Below, piece after piece: positions 16,784 to 24,562 of a DNA stretch of 64,000 nt. The notes beneath the pieces are model-generated. The model was given only the letters and a program-made list of their open reading frames with translations, searched no databases and was not told the origin of the DNA. Position numbers and translations under genes: made by a program. The DNA comes from Crystallibacter sulfonylureivorans_A (GTDB lineage: Bacteria; Actinomycetota; Actinomycetes; Actinomycetales; Micrococcaceae). Position 1 is the stretch's first letter. Each line of letters opens with the position of its first letter. The stretch spans positions 48,169 to 112,168 of the forward strand of contig NZ_JBLKRT010000011.1 of the NCBI RefSeq assembly GCF_047607445.1, written 5' to 3'.

Positions 16784-18478
16784 CTACTCGGTCAGTTTGA
16801 TCGTGTTGAAGACCTCGTCGTTCACCGGGCTGGCCGGGTAGGACTCCACCCGGGGCGCGAAGGCCAGCGACGGGGCCGGATGCGCCAGCGGGATGGCCGG
16901 GACGTAGTCGGCGATGTCGGCGTTGATCTCCTCGTACAGCGGCGTCTGCTCTTCGACCTTGCTGGTGCCACGGGCCTCGGCCAGCTTGTCGAACAGTTCC
17001 TTGTTGTTGAAGCCGAATTCCGGCTTCTCCTGTCCGAAGAACACTCCGACGAAGTTGTCAGTGTCGTTGTAGTCGCCGGTCCAGCCCAGCAGGTGGATGC
17101 CATGGTCCTCGCTGGCTTGGACCCGGTCCAAGTAGTCCGGAGCCCACTTATCCGGCTGCGCCTTGATGGTGATGCCCACTTCTTCGAGCTGGGCGCTCAA
17201 ATTAGTGAACACCTGCTCCGGCGTCGGCATGTACGGCCGGGAGACGCCCGTGGGGTAGTTGAACTGCAGCTCCAGTCCGTCCGCGTAACCGGCCTCGGCC
17301 AGCAGTTCCTTGGCCTTCGCCGGGTCGTAGGCGTAGGTCGTCACGTCGTCGTTGTAGCCGTTGACCATGTCCGGCACGAACTGCGAGGCGACCTTGGTTC
17401 CCTCAGGCAGCGTCTGCTTGACCAGCGCGTCCTTGTCGATCGCGTAGGAAAGGGCCTGGCGCACCTTCAGGTCGGCGAGCGGCTCCACCTTTTGGTTGAG
17501 CCCCAGGTAGAGAATGGTGAAAGGATCGCGCGGAACGATCTTGAAGCCTGCGTCCGCCAGCGCCTGGGTGTCCGCCGGAGCTACCAGATCGTAGCCGTCG
17601 ATCTGTCCGGCCTCCAGGGCCTGGCGGCGGGCATTCGGGTCGTCGATGATCCGGAAGATGATCTTGTCGATCTGTCCGCGGTCGCCCCAGTAGCCGTCGA
17701 AGTAGGACAGCTCCAACGACTGGCCGGCCTCCCAGCTGTCGAACTTGAACGGTCCGGTGCCCACCGGGTGTCCCTCGGCGTATTCGCTCAACACCGGAGC
17801 CTCGGCCGAGCCGCCGACCTCGTCTGCCTTGAACTCTTCCATCGCTGTCGGGCTCTGCATCGCGAAGGCGGGCAACGACAGCGCGGCGATGAATCCGGCA
17901 AACGGCTTGGCCAGCTTGACCGTGACCTCGGTGTCACTGGCGGCTTCGCAAGAGTCATAGACAGCGGTTTCGGGGGAGTCGGAGTAACCCTTAAAGAGCG
18001 AGCCGTAGTAGTAGCTCACGGCCTGTGACTGCTGGACGCCGGTGAAGTTGTACCAGCGGTCGAAGTTGAAGCACACCGCTTCGGCGTTGAAGTCGGTGTC
18101 GTCGTGGAACTTCACGCCTTCCTTCAGCTTGAAGGTGTAGGACAGGCCGTCGTCGGACGCTTCCCAGGACTCGGCCAGCAACGGGGCCGGATCAGCCGTC
18201 CCGGGTTCCACGCCCACCAAGCCCTCAAAGATCTGGCGGCTCACGCGGAAGGATTCGCCGTCGCTCGCGTAGGCCGGATCCAGCGATTTCGGATCGGAAG
18301 AGGCGGCGAAAACGAAGGTCGAGTTGACGCCGCCTTCGCTTTCGGCGTCCGTTCCGCCGCCGCGTTCGCTTTGGGCACAGCCGGACAGGATGAGTGCGCC
18401 GGCGGCCAGGCCGGCTATAGCGGCTGCGGTGCGCCGGCCTCGGCGCGGGCCACCTGAAGTGGTTCCAGTGAATGACAT
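16784..18478 (-). CDS. ABC-transporter peptide-binding lipoprotein (SBP_bac_5 family)
   Basis: 564 aa. Arg-rich N-terminus, hydrophobic core and lipobox LILSG|C, then an acidic Gly-rich linker. The family-5 fold is indicated by KSLDPAYASDGESFRVSRQ, FHDDTDFNAEAVCFNFDRW and KVRQALSYAIDKDALVKQ. First gene of a leftward operon with the DppB- and DppC-type permeases. It shares many blocks with the binding protein at 10780-12456, so one arose by duplication. Together with the fused ATPase these make a complete importer, probably for oligopeptides. Confidence 0.93.
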   Translation of the reverse strand: MSFTGTTSGGPRRGRRTAAAIAGLAAGALILSGCAQSERGGGTDAESEGGVNSTFVFAASSDPKSLDPAYASDGESFRVSRQIFEGLVGVEPGTADPAPLLAESWEASDDGLSYTFKLKEGVKFHDDTDFNAEAVCFNFDRWYNFTGVQQSQAVSYYYGSLFKGYSDSPETAVYDSCEAASDTEVTVKLAKPFAGFIAALSLPAFAMQSPTAMEEFKADEVGGSAEAPVLSEYAEGHPVGTGPFKFDSWEAGQSLELSYFDGYWGDRGQIDKIIFRIIDDPNARRQALEAGQIDGYDLVAPADTQALADAGFKIVPRDPFTILYLGLNQKVEPLADLKVRQALSYAIDKDALVKQTLPEGTKVASQFVPDMVNGYNDDVTTYAYDPAKAKELLAEAGYADGLELQFNYPTGVSRPYMPTPEQVFTNLSAQLEEVGITIKAQPDKWAPDYLDRVQASEDHGIHLLGWTGDYNDTDNFVGVFFGQEKPEFGFNNKELFDKLAEARGTSKVEEQTPLYEEINADIADYVPAIPLAHPAPSLAFAPRVESYPASPVNDEVFNTIKLTE

Positions 18479-18867
18479 GGACTGCTCCTCGTGGACGTGA
18501 GGTGGGGCGCCGACCGTGTGTGCGGCGACCGGCGGAGCCGCGCTATTGCACGGCTCCGCTTGATGAGAGCTTAGTCACATGAAAGATCGAAAGCATCGGT
18601 TTCACGTTCTGGCGTGGGACAAATGCATCACAATTTGGTGACAGCACCGCATCCAGCACGACGGCGGTGCGGCTCTCCGTGGGCAGACGCGGGACTGCCG
18701 CGGGGCCGGGACCGGGAGGCCGTGGCTCAACTCGAAGCGCGCGCAGCTGCCGCGGGCTGCTGCCGAGAGGCCGTGGCTCTTTCCGAAGAGCCGCGGGCGG
18801 GTGCGGGAGCCCGTGGCTTAACGCCAAGAGCCCCGCAGCTTCTGGGCTGCAGGGCTCTTGTTGGTGG
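18479..18867. other. Gene-free stretch of 389 bp upstream of the peptide-binding operon
   Basis: No convincing CDS. The left ~120 bp should hold the promoter of the leftward binding-protein operon. The remainder has short imperfect repeats of CCGTGGCTC/CGTGGCTT type and ends in the tRNA-Leu terminator hairpin. Confidence 0.5.
18826..18859 (-). terminator. Terminator of tRNA-Leu
   Basis: Arms AAGAGCCC.GCAGC and complement with a 6-nt loop, immediately downstream of the leftward tRNA-Leu. One mismatch in a 14-bp stem. Confidence 0.7.
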
Positions 18868-18949
<82 letters not shown>

Positions 18950-19055
18950 ATCTGCTCCCGGCCGGACTGCGGCCGATGAGGAACAGCAATTAGTCTACCG
19001 GCAACCGGGGCAGGTCTCGGGCGGGTCCTGCCGGCCGCCGGAGACCCGCCCGGAC

Positions 19056-19529
19056 CTAGTTGTCCAGACCCAGGTCACGCCGCAGTTTGGCCACGTGCCC
19101 GGTGGCGCGGACGTTGTACTGGGCCAGTGCCACCTTTCCCGCGGGGTCCACCACGATCGTGGAGCGGATCAGGCCCTCGTAGACCTTGCCGTAGTTCTTC
19201 TTTTCTCCCCAGGCGGCGTAGGCCTCGGCCACGGCGTGGTCTTCATCGGAGAGCAGGGGGAAATTCAGTTGCTCGTTCTCGGCGAATTTCACCAGCTTGG
19301 GGAGCGGGTCGGGGGAGACGCCCAGCACTGCGTAACCGGCTCCCTTGAGTGAGGCGAGGTTGTCGCGGAAATCGCAAGCTTCCTTCGTGCAGCCCGGGGT
19401 CGAGGCGGCAGGATAGAAGTAGACCACAACGTTTTGGCCACGATAGTCGGCCAGTGAAACGGCGTTGCCAGCTGAGTCCTGGAGCGTGAATTCCGGCGCG
19501 ATGTCGCCAGTTGAAAGTCGTTCGGCCAT
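19056..19529 (-). CDS. bcp: Thioredoxin-dependent thiol peroxidase (Bcp/PrxQ)
   Basis: 157 aa. The peroxidatic site STPGCTKEACDF has Cys47 followed by the resolving Cys52, the Bcp/PrxQ arrangement. N-terminal GDIAPEFTLQDSAGNAVSL and the YFYPAASTPGC strand are standard. It reduces hydroperoxides in the cytoplasm with thioredoxin. Divergent from the MarR gene, with 90 bp between starts, so the regulator could control it. Confidence 0.95.
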   Translation of the reverse strand: MAERLSTGDIAPEFTLQDSAGNAVSLADYRGQNVVVYFYPAASTPGCTKEACDFRDNLASLKGAGYAVLGVSPDPLPKLVKFAENEQLNFPLLSDEDHAVAEAYAAWGEKKNYGKVYEGLIRSTIVVDPAGKVALAQYNVRATGHVAKLRRDLGLDN

Positions 19530-19584
19530 GGGGCAGCTCCTCAGAGATTTGGGGTTTCAGCACCAGCATAGCCAAGTCGGCCCC

Positions 19585-19619
19585 CTGACAGCCGGGGCAA
19601 CATACGTATACTTGAGGGC
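19585..19619 (+). promoter_or_regulatory. Promoter of the marR gene at 19620, apparently leaderless
   Basis: CTGACA (19585-19590), a 16-bp spacer and TATACT (19607-19612) are near-consensus -35 and -10 boxes. The expected start of transcription falls on or next to the ATG at 19620, and no ribosome site is visible, so the mRNA should be leaderless. The -10 box overlaps the palindrome ATACGTAT (19602-19609), a candidate autoregulatory site. Confidence 0.65.
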
Positions 19620-20111
19620 ATGCCGGATTTGAAAAATTGGCCGATGCCACGGTTGCTCTCCACCGCCGCGCGGTTGGTGGAGCATGAGTGGAACGACAAA
19701 TTAGCCGGCCTCGGACTGACCCACGCCGGTGTTATCGCCTTGGAAGTGTTGGCCGCCGACGGCGAGATGACCCAAGCGCAATTGGCGAACCGGGTGCGTG
19801 TGCAGGCCCAGACCATGGGTAAGACGCTGGGTCGGCTTGAAGTGCACGGGCACATTGTCCGGGCCCGCAGCGAAGTGGACCGACGGCGGCAGATCGTACA
19901 GATCAGCGACGAAGGTCATTTGGCGCTTAAGAAAGCCGCGGAGTTGGAGCGGCTGCTCAGCAGCGGCAATGGCGACCAGATGGACGAGCTCAAGGAACGC
20001 TTGACCGTCATTATCCGCAGGCTCGGCAACACCCGTTTTGGCATCGGCGGGGCCGAACCCATCGAGGTCGCCGAGCTCGAAAACCTCGAGAACCTCGAAG
20101 ACGGCGACTGA
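19620..20111 (+). CDS. MarR-family transcriptional regulator
   Basis: 163 aa. Helix-turn-helix with GEMTQAQLANRVRVQAQTMG and wing RSEVDRRRQIVQISDEGHLAL; dimerisation helices flank it. The C-terminus has a short acidic Glu/Asn/Leu repeat (EVAELENLENLEDGD). Divergent from bcp, so a redox role is possible but not shown. No oxidation-sensing cysteine is present, which argues against an OhrR-type mechanism. The 125 bp after its stop holds no gene I can see. Confidence 0.88.
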   Translation: MPDLKNWPMPRLLSTAARLVEHEWNDKLAGLGLTHAGVIALEVLAADGEMTQAQLANRVRVQAQTMGKTLGRLEVHGHIVRARSEVDRRRQIVQISDEGHLALKKAAELERLLSSGNGDQMDELKERLTVIIRRLGNTRFGIGGAEPIEVAELENLENLEDGD

Positions 20112-20236
20112 CCCGTCTTTCCAGCGCCGTTTTCCACCGGCCTTGTCTCTCCACCGGCGGAGTCTAGGTCTTCACCACTGGTACTTCGCGTCTGCACATG
20201 ACGGGGGCCAGACCTTAGTCACCGGAATGCCAGGCG

Positions 20237-21220
20237 TCACCAGCGGGATGCCGACGCCCTCAAATGCGCGCGGAAGCCTGCAAGATCTGCCACCACTTCG
20301 GCAGCAGTTTCCCCTCCGTACGTGATGCCCGCGGACTGACCGGCATAAACGGGTGCTTGGGCGATGTCCGCATTGCGGCGTGCTGCATCAATTGCCTCCG
20401 TGATCCGCGGAGTTGAAGCCACTTCGGTCTGCAGTGCCTCAAGGTCGTCCGCCCAACGGTCGCTGAACCGGTTGCGCAGCGCGCGGCCACCGAACTCGGC
20501 GGGCCAGGGGATCTGCTGGGCGATGTCGAAGGCACGGGTGTAGACCGTGTCGTCCGTATGGGCGCCGGCGATGGCCTCCTTGGCCCTGGCGGGGCTGGTG
20601 GATTCAGTGCAGGCCGCGAACCGGGTCCCGATCCAGGCACCCTGTGCCCCGGCGGCCAGTACAGCTGCCACACCCCGCGCCGTAGCGATCCCGCCGGCAG
20701 CCAGTATCGGTTTCTGCGTCTGGTTCAGCGCCAACTGCAGCAGTGGCAGGGTGGCCACTTCATTACGGCCGTGCCCGCCACCTTCGCTGCCGCGGACCAC
20801 GACGACGTCGATGTCATCTTCCAGCGCACGCTGAAGGTCCGCGTCGTTCCCCACCTGCATGGCCACCAACGCGCCGGCGTCGCGGGCCATCGAAGCCGCC
20901 GCACCCGGATCTCCGAAGCTGATACTGACCACGTCCGGACGGTGTTCCAGCACCACCCGCAGTGGCTCCAGAGACTCGCTCAGCACCCAAGCCATGAGCC
21001 CCGCGCCCCACGGCTTGCCCGGGGATGCAGCCAAAGCCAGCTCGCGCTGCAGCCATTCCGTGGCAACCCCGCCGCCGATGCCCACCATGCCGAGTCCGCC
21101 GGCAGACGAAACCGCTGCAGCCAGTCGGCCGCCGGCAGCCCCGGCCATCGGAGCGTTGAAGAGTGGTTGGGCCAGGCCAAGGCGGCCGCAGAGATCACCG
21201 GAGGCTGGGGAGGAGCTCAT
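20237..21220 (-). CDS. Nitronate monooxygenase / NAD(P)H-dependent flavin oxidoreductase family
   Basis: 327 aa. FMN TIM barrel with PLFNAPMAGAAGGRLAAAVSSAGGLGMVG at the start, VVVRGSEGGGHGR (phosphate and substrate loop), ILAAGGIATARGVAAVLAAGAQGAWIGTRF and ESTSPARAKEAI. These blocks are diagnostic of the 2-nitropropane dioxygenase-like family. The physiological substrate is unknown. Its ATG overlaps the stop of a butanediol-dehydrogenase remnant (ATGA), showing that the two once formed an operon. Confidence 0.88.
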   Translation of the reverse strand: MSSSPASGDLCGRLGLAQPLFNAPMAGAAGGRLAAAVSSAGGLGMVGIGGGVATEWLQRELALAASPGKPWGAGLMAWVLSESLEPLRVVLEHRPDVVSISFGDPGAAASMARDAGALVAMQVGNDADLQRALEDDIDVVVVRGSEGGGHGRNEVATLPLLQLALNQTQKPILAAGGIATARGVAAVLAAGAQGAWIGTRFAACTESTSPARAKEAIAGAHTDDTVYTRAFDIAQQIPWPAEFGGRALRNRFSDRWADDLEALQTEVASTPRITEAIDAARRNADIAQAPVYAGQSAGITYGGETAAEVVADLAGFRAHLRASASRW

Positions 21221-21389
21221 GCCGTCGGATTCACCAAGATCTTCACATGCTCCTCATTGTTGTTAATCAGCTGGTACCGCAGATGCCGCACCACGCCACG
21301 TCGATCGCAACCGTTCCGGGCTTGAGCTCCGGCTCCGGAATGTCCTCGATCCTGATGTCCCTCTGGGCGAAGTAGCGCGCAGCTTTCAT
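21217..21389 (-). pseudogene. Internally deleted remnant of (R,R)-butanediol dehydrogenase
   Basis: From the ATG at 21389 the frame reads MKAARYFAQRDIRIEDIPEP and on to AWCGICGTS, the N-terminus of a zinc-dependent 2,3-butanediol dehydrogenase up to the catalytic-zinc motif, then stops at 21267. Shifting frame, the next codons read QLINNNEEHVKILVNPTA and stop at 21217, which looks like the C-terminus of the same family. About 40 N-terminal and 20 C-terminal codons remain of roughly 350. The joint falls at a GGTACC. The final stop still overlaps the next gene's start (ATGA). Confidence 0.75.
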
Positions 21390-21485
21390 GGCGGACTCCT
21401 CAAACGCAGGCTGGGCCTTCATCCTACTGACGCTGCGCAGCTTATTGAATGGCAGGACCACGTTCCGGCAAGAGGTCCATAAGTA

Positions 21486-21548
21486 GTTGGCAAAGCCAAC
21501 GTGGCCATGCCCGCCGGCAAGCTGTTGGCAAGCCCACGTGGCCATGCC
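21486..21548. repeat. Short imperfect direct repeat upstream of tRNA-Lys terminator
   Basis: GTTGGCAAAGCCAACGTGGC and six more bases at 21486-21511 recur as a 25-base version at 21524-21548 with two changes. No gene is visible in 21390-21625 apart from the repeat and the terminator. Confidence 0.6.
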
Positions 21549-21570
21549 AACTGCCCAGGCCGATCAAGAC

Positions 21571-21617
21571 AAAAAAGAAACCCCGTCTGGCAAGGCGTTT
21601 CGCTTTGCCAGACGGGG
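21571..21617 (-). terminator. Rho-independent terminator of tRNA-Lys
   Basis: Stem CCCCGTCTGGCAA with its complement around a GC-rich tip, followed on the minus strand by TTTCTTTTTT. One of the clearest intrinsic terminators in the window, 9 bp past the tRNA. Confidence 0.92.
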
Positions 21618-21625
21618 TTTGTCTG

Positions 21626-21698
21626 TGCACCCCCCGGGACTCGAACCCGGAACCCATTGATTAAGAGTCAATTGCTCTGCCAGTTGAGCTAGAGGTGC
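21626..21698 (-). tRNA. tRNA-Lys (anticodon CUU)
   Basis: 73 nt. Acceptor GCACCTC pairs with GGGGTGC before discriminator A. Anticodon stem ATTGA/TCAAT encloses CTCTTAA, giving CTT. D-arm AGCTCAACTGGCAGAGC and T-loop GGTTCGAGTCC are canonical. CCA is not encoded. Confidence 0.95.
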
Positions 21699-21809
21699 AT
21701 CTGTTCCTGAAGGTTTCAGCAGCGGTTTCCCTCTGTTTTTTCCCTCGCAACGACATGTAACTCTAGCAGGACATTTCCGCGAAAGTGAAATCGAGAGGGC
21801 TTTTGTAGC

Positions 21810-22889
21810 CTACTTCACAGGAACGGCCAGCATCCGGTCACTGTCAGTGCCGTTGGTGAGCACCCAGAGTCCTCCGCCCGGCGCCGCGACGACATCTCGC
21901 AGCCGGCCGAAGTCGCCCTCATACAAGGCCTCGGGCTCGCCGGCTTCCGTGCCGTCCAGTTCCACCTTCCACAGCCGCTGGCCACGCAGCGCGGCAATCC
22001 ATGCCGTGCCGTCCACCAGGGCCATGCCGCTCGGCGAAGCATCCGCGGTGGAGGGCCAGACCACTTTGGCGTCAATGAAGCGATCGTCGCCGGGGGCGCC
22101 GGTCACCTCCGGCCAGCCGTAGTTGCCGCCGGCTTCGATCAGGTTCAGCTCGTCGTCCCGGTCCGGCCCGAACTCCGTGGCCCAGAGGCGGCCGTCCGCG
22201 TCCCAGGCAAGTCCCTGCACGTTGCGGTGGCCGTAGCTGTACACCGGGCTGTCGCCGAAAGGGTTGCCTGGCGCGGGGTCGCCGTCGGCAGTGACGCGAA
22301 GGATCTTGCCACCCAACGAGGAGCGGTCTTGGGACCGGGAGGAGACCGCAGCATCACCGGTGGCGATGTAGAGGTAGCCGTCCGGGCCGAACTTGATCCT
22401 GCCTCCGTTGTGGTTCCCGGCTTTGGGAATTCCGGTGACAATCTCCCGCCCGTCGCTGAGCTGGCCGTCTTTCCAGCGGTAGCTGACTACCCGGTTGTCC
22501 TCTGGCGAGGTGAGGTAGACGTAAAGCTTGGCATCGGCGTCGAAATTGGGGCTGGGCTCCAGTCCCAGCAACCCTCCCTCTCCGGTGGTTTCCAGCGGGG
22601 ACTCCACCGGTACCGCGGTCACTGTTTCGCCGTCAACCACGTGTTTGATCAGGCCGGTGTTGTTCTCCGAAATGAGGGCGCTGCCGTCGGGCAGTACCGC
22701 GATGGACCACGGCTCGTCCAGCTCGGAAGCCGCGGTGCCCACCTCCTGGTTGGCCCCGGCGCTGCCGCCGCTGCTCGGCGCGCCGCTGACGCCGCCGGTG
22801 CATCCGGCCAGGACGGTGGCCAGCACCACCGCCAGGCCCATGCCGGCATGGCGCAGCTGCTTGACGCGGTCTTTGCCCTCGGCGTCCAC
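21810..22889 (-). CDS. PQQ-dependent sugar dehydrogenase-like lipoprotein (GDH-B/YliI family)
   Basis: 359 aa. Lipobox VLAG|C after a hydrophobic stretch; a Ser/Gly linker follows. Six-bladed propeller motifs of soluble aldose dehydrogenases are visible: LDEPWSIAVLPDGSALISE, EGGLLGLEPSPNFDADAKLYVYLT, NHNGGRIKFGPDGYLYIATGDA, YSYGHRNVQGLAWDADGRLW, GPDRDDELNLIEAGGNYGWPE. It probably oxidises aldoses at the cell surface, if PQQ is available. The downstream gene of a two-gene unit with the membrane protein at 22893. Confidence 0.88.
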   Translation of the reverse strand: MDAEGKDRVKQLRHAGMGLAVVLATVLAGCTGGVSGAPSSGGSAGANQEVGTAASELDEPWSIAVLPDGSALISENNTGLIKHVVDGETVTAVPVESPLETTGEGGLLGLEPSPNFDADAKLYVYLTSPEDNRVVSYRWKDGQLSDGREIVTGIPKAGNHNGGRIKFGPDGYLYIATGDAAVSSRSQDRSSLGGKILRVTADGDPAPGNPFGDSPVYSYGHRNVQGLAWDADGRLWATEFGPDRDDELNLIEAGGNYGWPEVTGAPGDDRFIDAKVVWPSTADASPSGMALVDGTAWIAALRGQRLWKVELDGTEAGEPEALYEGDFGRLRDVVAAPGGGLWVLTNGTDSDRMLAVPVK

Positions 22890-22892
22890 GCG

Positions 22893-23540
22893 TTATCCCC
22901 TTCGCTGGTCCGGCCCGTCTCCGTTCTCAGCTGCGACGGACGGTTCGATGACGGCCTCGCCCGCATAGCCGAGCCATTCGGTTTCATCGTAGAGCGGTTG
23001 GGCGGTGGGCGGCGACTGCTCGGCTGCCGCATCTTCGACGTCGGCAGGAGGCGGTTCCTCGGCCCCGGGACCCTGTGCGGTGGTGGTGCCGGTTGCCCCC
23101 GGGGACTCCGGCATCGTCTCCTCGACCACCATGTCTTCGTCGGCAGCCGCAGTGTGGACCTCTTCCTCATACATGGCGTCGGCGACGTGCTCCTGCCGGC
23201 TACCCGAGTCGCCGAGCGGCCGGTCGGCGTCGGTGTCGCGGGCCTGGCGCTCCTGGTCGAGGGCTGCGTCTGCGGGATCTGCCGGAGGTTCGGAAGGGCG
23301 CGACGGCGGTGCCTGGCTTGCGGGCGCGGTAGCGGCGGGTGTCTGGGCGCCCTGTGCGGGCGGTGCGCTGACGGCGGCGGCTTCGGCCCCACCGTCGGAA
23401 GGGCCTCGAGTGACGTTGTTGCCCGGGGCGTGGGCTGCGGCTCCGGCGTCGGAGGAGTCGGAGTTTCGAGAGAAGAGCCACCACAGCAGGGCGGCAACGA
23501 TCATCACCACAACGATCCCGACGACCCACATCCAGTCCAT
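22893..23540 (-). CDS. Single-pass membrane protein with acidic low-complexity tail
   Basis: 215 aa from the ATG at 23540, with GGAAGG eight bases upstream (a GTG at 23549 overlaps that site). One N-terminal helix (MWVVGIVVVMIVAALLWWLF) is followed by ~185 residues rich in Ala, Pro, Asp, Glu and Ser with no obvious fold. The end contains LYDETEWLGYAGEAVIE. Three bases separate it from the sugar dehydrogenase, implying one transcript. Function unknown. Confidence 0.75.
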   Translation of the reverse strand: MDWMWVVGIVVVMIVAALLWWLFSRNSDSSDAGAAAHAPGNNVTRGPSDGGAEAAAVSAPPAQGAQTPAATAPASQAPPSRPSEPPADPADAALDQERQARDTDADRPLGDSGSRQEHVADAMYEEEVHTAAADEDMVVEETMPESPGATGTTTAQGPGAEEPPPADVEDAAAEQSPPTAQPLYDETEWLGYAGEAVIEPSVAAENGDGPDQRRG

Positions 23541-23604
23541 GGCCTTCACCTTCCAGTTGATGGTTATGGTGCACTGGTCCCGACGTTACGTGCGGGGGAG
23601 AACA

Positions 23605-23760
23605 GTGTCCATAGAGCGGGCGGCCCGGTCAGCTCGGGGGCTTACGGGGCGGCCGAGCGCCGAAAACGAAGGCGGCTACGGAGGCTTGGGTGGGCACCTG
23701 GGCCCGGAAAGCCAGGGCGGCTGGTTGGGCCGGGGTGGGCAGCAAGGCTCGGGAGCCTAG
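23605..23760 (+). CDS. Possible 51-aa glycine-rich small protein
   Basis: GTG start with GGGGGAG five bases upstream. The product starts MSIERAARSARGLTGRPS and ends in a Gly-rich run with GGYGGLGG, GGWLGRGG and QQGSGA. Its TAG stop shares CTAG with the stop of the convergent gene at 23757. High GC makes chance ORFs common, so this is tentative; the ribosome site and Gly/Gln/Trp-rich composition are the only support. Confidence 0.3.
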   Translation: MSIERAARSARGLTGRPSAENEGGYGGLGGHLGPESQGGWLGRGGQQGSGA

Positions 23761-24185
23761 GCCCGGAAGATCAGCTCCGCCATGAAGCTGTGAAAGTCGG
23801 GCTGGTCCTCGGACTGGTCGATGGTGCGCCCCTCACCGGGCAGTTTTCCCTCGGCCTGCACACCGAAGCGGAACGTCCTGCCCGTGCTGGTGCCCACTTC
23901 GTATTCACCGCCGCCCAACTGGACGGCGTGCGAGAGGTTGGTCATATTGATGGCAACGGGGACCCCGCCCGCGGTCAGGCTGGTGCCGTCGAACGGCGCT
24001 ACGACTAATTCCTGAGGCCGCCAGCGGTAGCCGATTACGTAGCAGTGCCCGGTATCGTCGCCCGGCGCTCCGTGCATGTTGTCCTGGCGGCTACTGCCGA
24101 AAACCAGGTTGTAGTCGCCGTAGTTGGGGATCTGGGAGTCAAAGATGGCGCTGAGCGCGTCCTTGAGTTCGTCGCTGGTGGGCAT
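23757..24185 (-). CDS. Conserved-looking hypothetical protein
   Basis: 142 aa from the ATG at 24185, which has AAAGG six bases upstream; a longer frame to 24386 would cross a terminator. Starts MPTSDELKDALSAIFDSQIP, with NYGDYNLVFG, a GYRWRPQELVVAPFDG strand and a C-terminal DFHSFMAELIFRA. Soluble, mixed alpha/beta, no signal peptide. I do not recognise a family. Its end is convergent with the small Gly-rich frame. Confidence 0.7.
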   Translation of the reverse strand: MPTSDELKDALSAIFDSQIPNYGDYNLVFGSSRQDNMHGAPGDDTGHCYVIGYRWRPQELVVAPFDGTSLTAGGVPVAINMTNLSHAVQLGGGEYEVGTSTGRTFRFGVQAEGKLPGEGRTIDQSEDQPDFHSFMAELIFRA

Positions 24186-24279
24186 CGTGACCTTTGAATC
24201 TGCGGGTGGGCTGGGCGGACGGCGCGTGCGGTGGCGGAAACGGGCATTGCTCCCGGCCAGCCTAGGGGGCCGGACCCAC

Positions 24280-24313
24280 AAAAAAGCGCCCGGCCCTGGT
24301 GGTGCCCGGCGCT
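24280..24313 (-). terminator. Rho-independent terminator of the 51-aa membrane gene
   Basis: On the minus strand AGCGCCGGGC and GCCGGGCGCT arms (one mismatch) are followed by TTTTTT. It lies between the small gene at 24335 and the gene at 24185, so it shows a separate upstream transcript. Confidence 0.85.
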
Positions 24314-24334
24314 CGATTGCGGTGGTGAAAAAGG

Positions 24335-24490
24335 TCAGACGGCGTCGACCGCTTTCACCGGCATGGCCGAGTGGTCGGTCTCCCACGCATGGCTGCGCGG
24401 CACCGGCCCGTGGTCACGGCGAACAACGACGGCGAGGCGCGCCAGGACGGCGGCCATCCCCACTACGGTCAGGGCTACTGAGACTGTCAT
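24335..24490 (-). CDS. Small membrane protein, 51 aa
   Basis: Reads MTVSVALTVVGMAAVLARLA then VVVRRDHGPVPRSHAWETD and ends AMPVKAVDAV. One N-terminal helix followed by a short basic and polar cytoplasmic tail. A clear intrinsic terminator sits 22 bp past its stop, and it is divergent from the LysR gene (72 bp between starts). That transcription evidence makes it more than a chance ORF. LysR regulators often control the divergent gene, so this small protein is a candidate target. Confidence 0.6.
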   Translation of the reverse strand: MTVSVALTVVGMAAVLARLAVVVRRDHGPVPRSHAWETDHSAMPVKAVDAV

Positions 24491-24562
24491 GCCTACATTG
24501 TCAACTGCCCAGACCTTCAAGTTCAATCTAACGTTGCTAAGCACACTATGTAGGATCGCTTT

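Noticed and set aside
15896..18028. 710-codon ORF opposite the dppB-like and binding-protein genes
   Set aside because: Spans two real genes and their gap on the other strand; no recognisable domain.
21626..21698. tRNA-Lys as an integration site for a mobile island
   Set aside because: No integrase, no repeated tRNA 3' end, and flanking genes look like normal chromosome.
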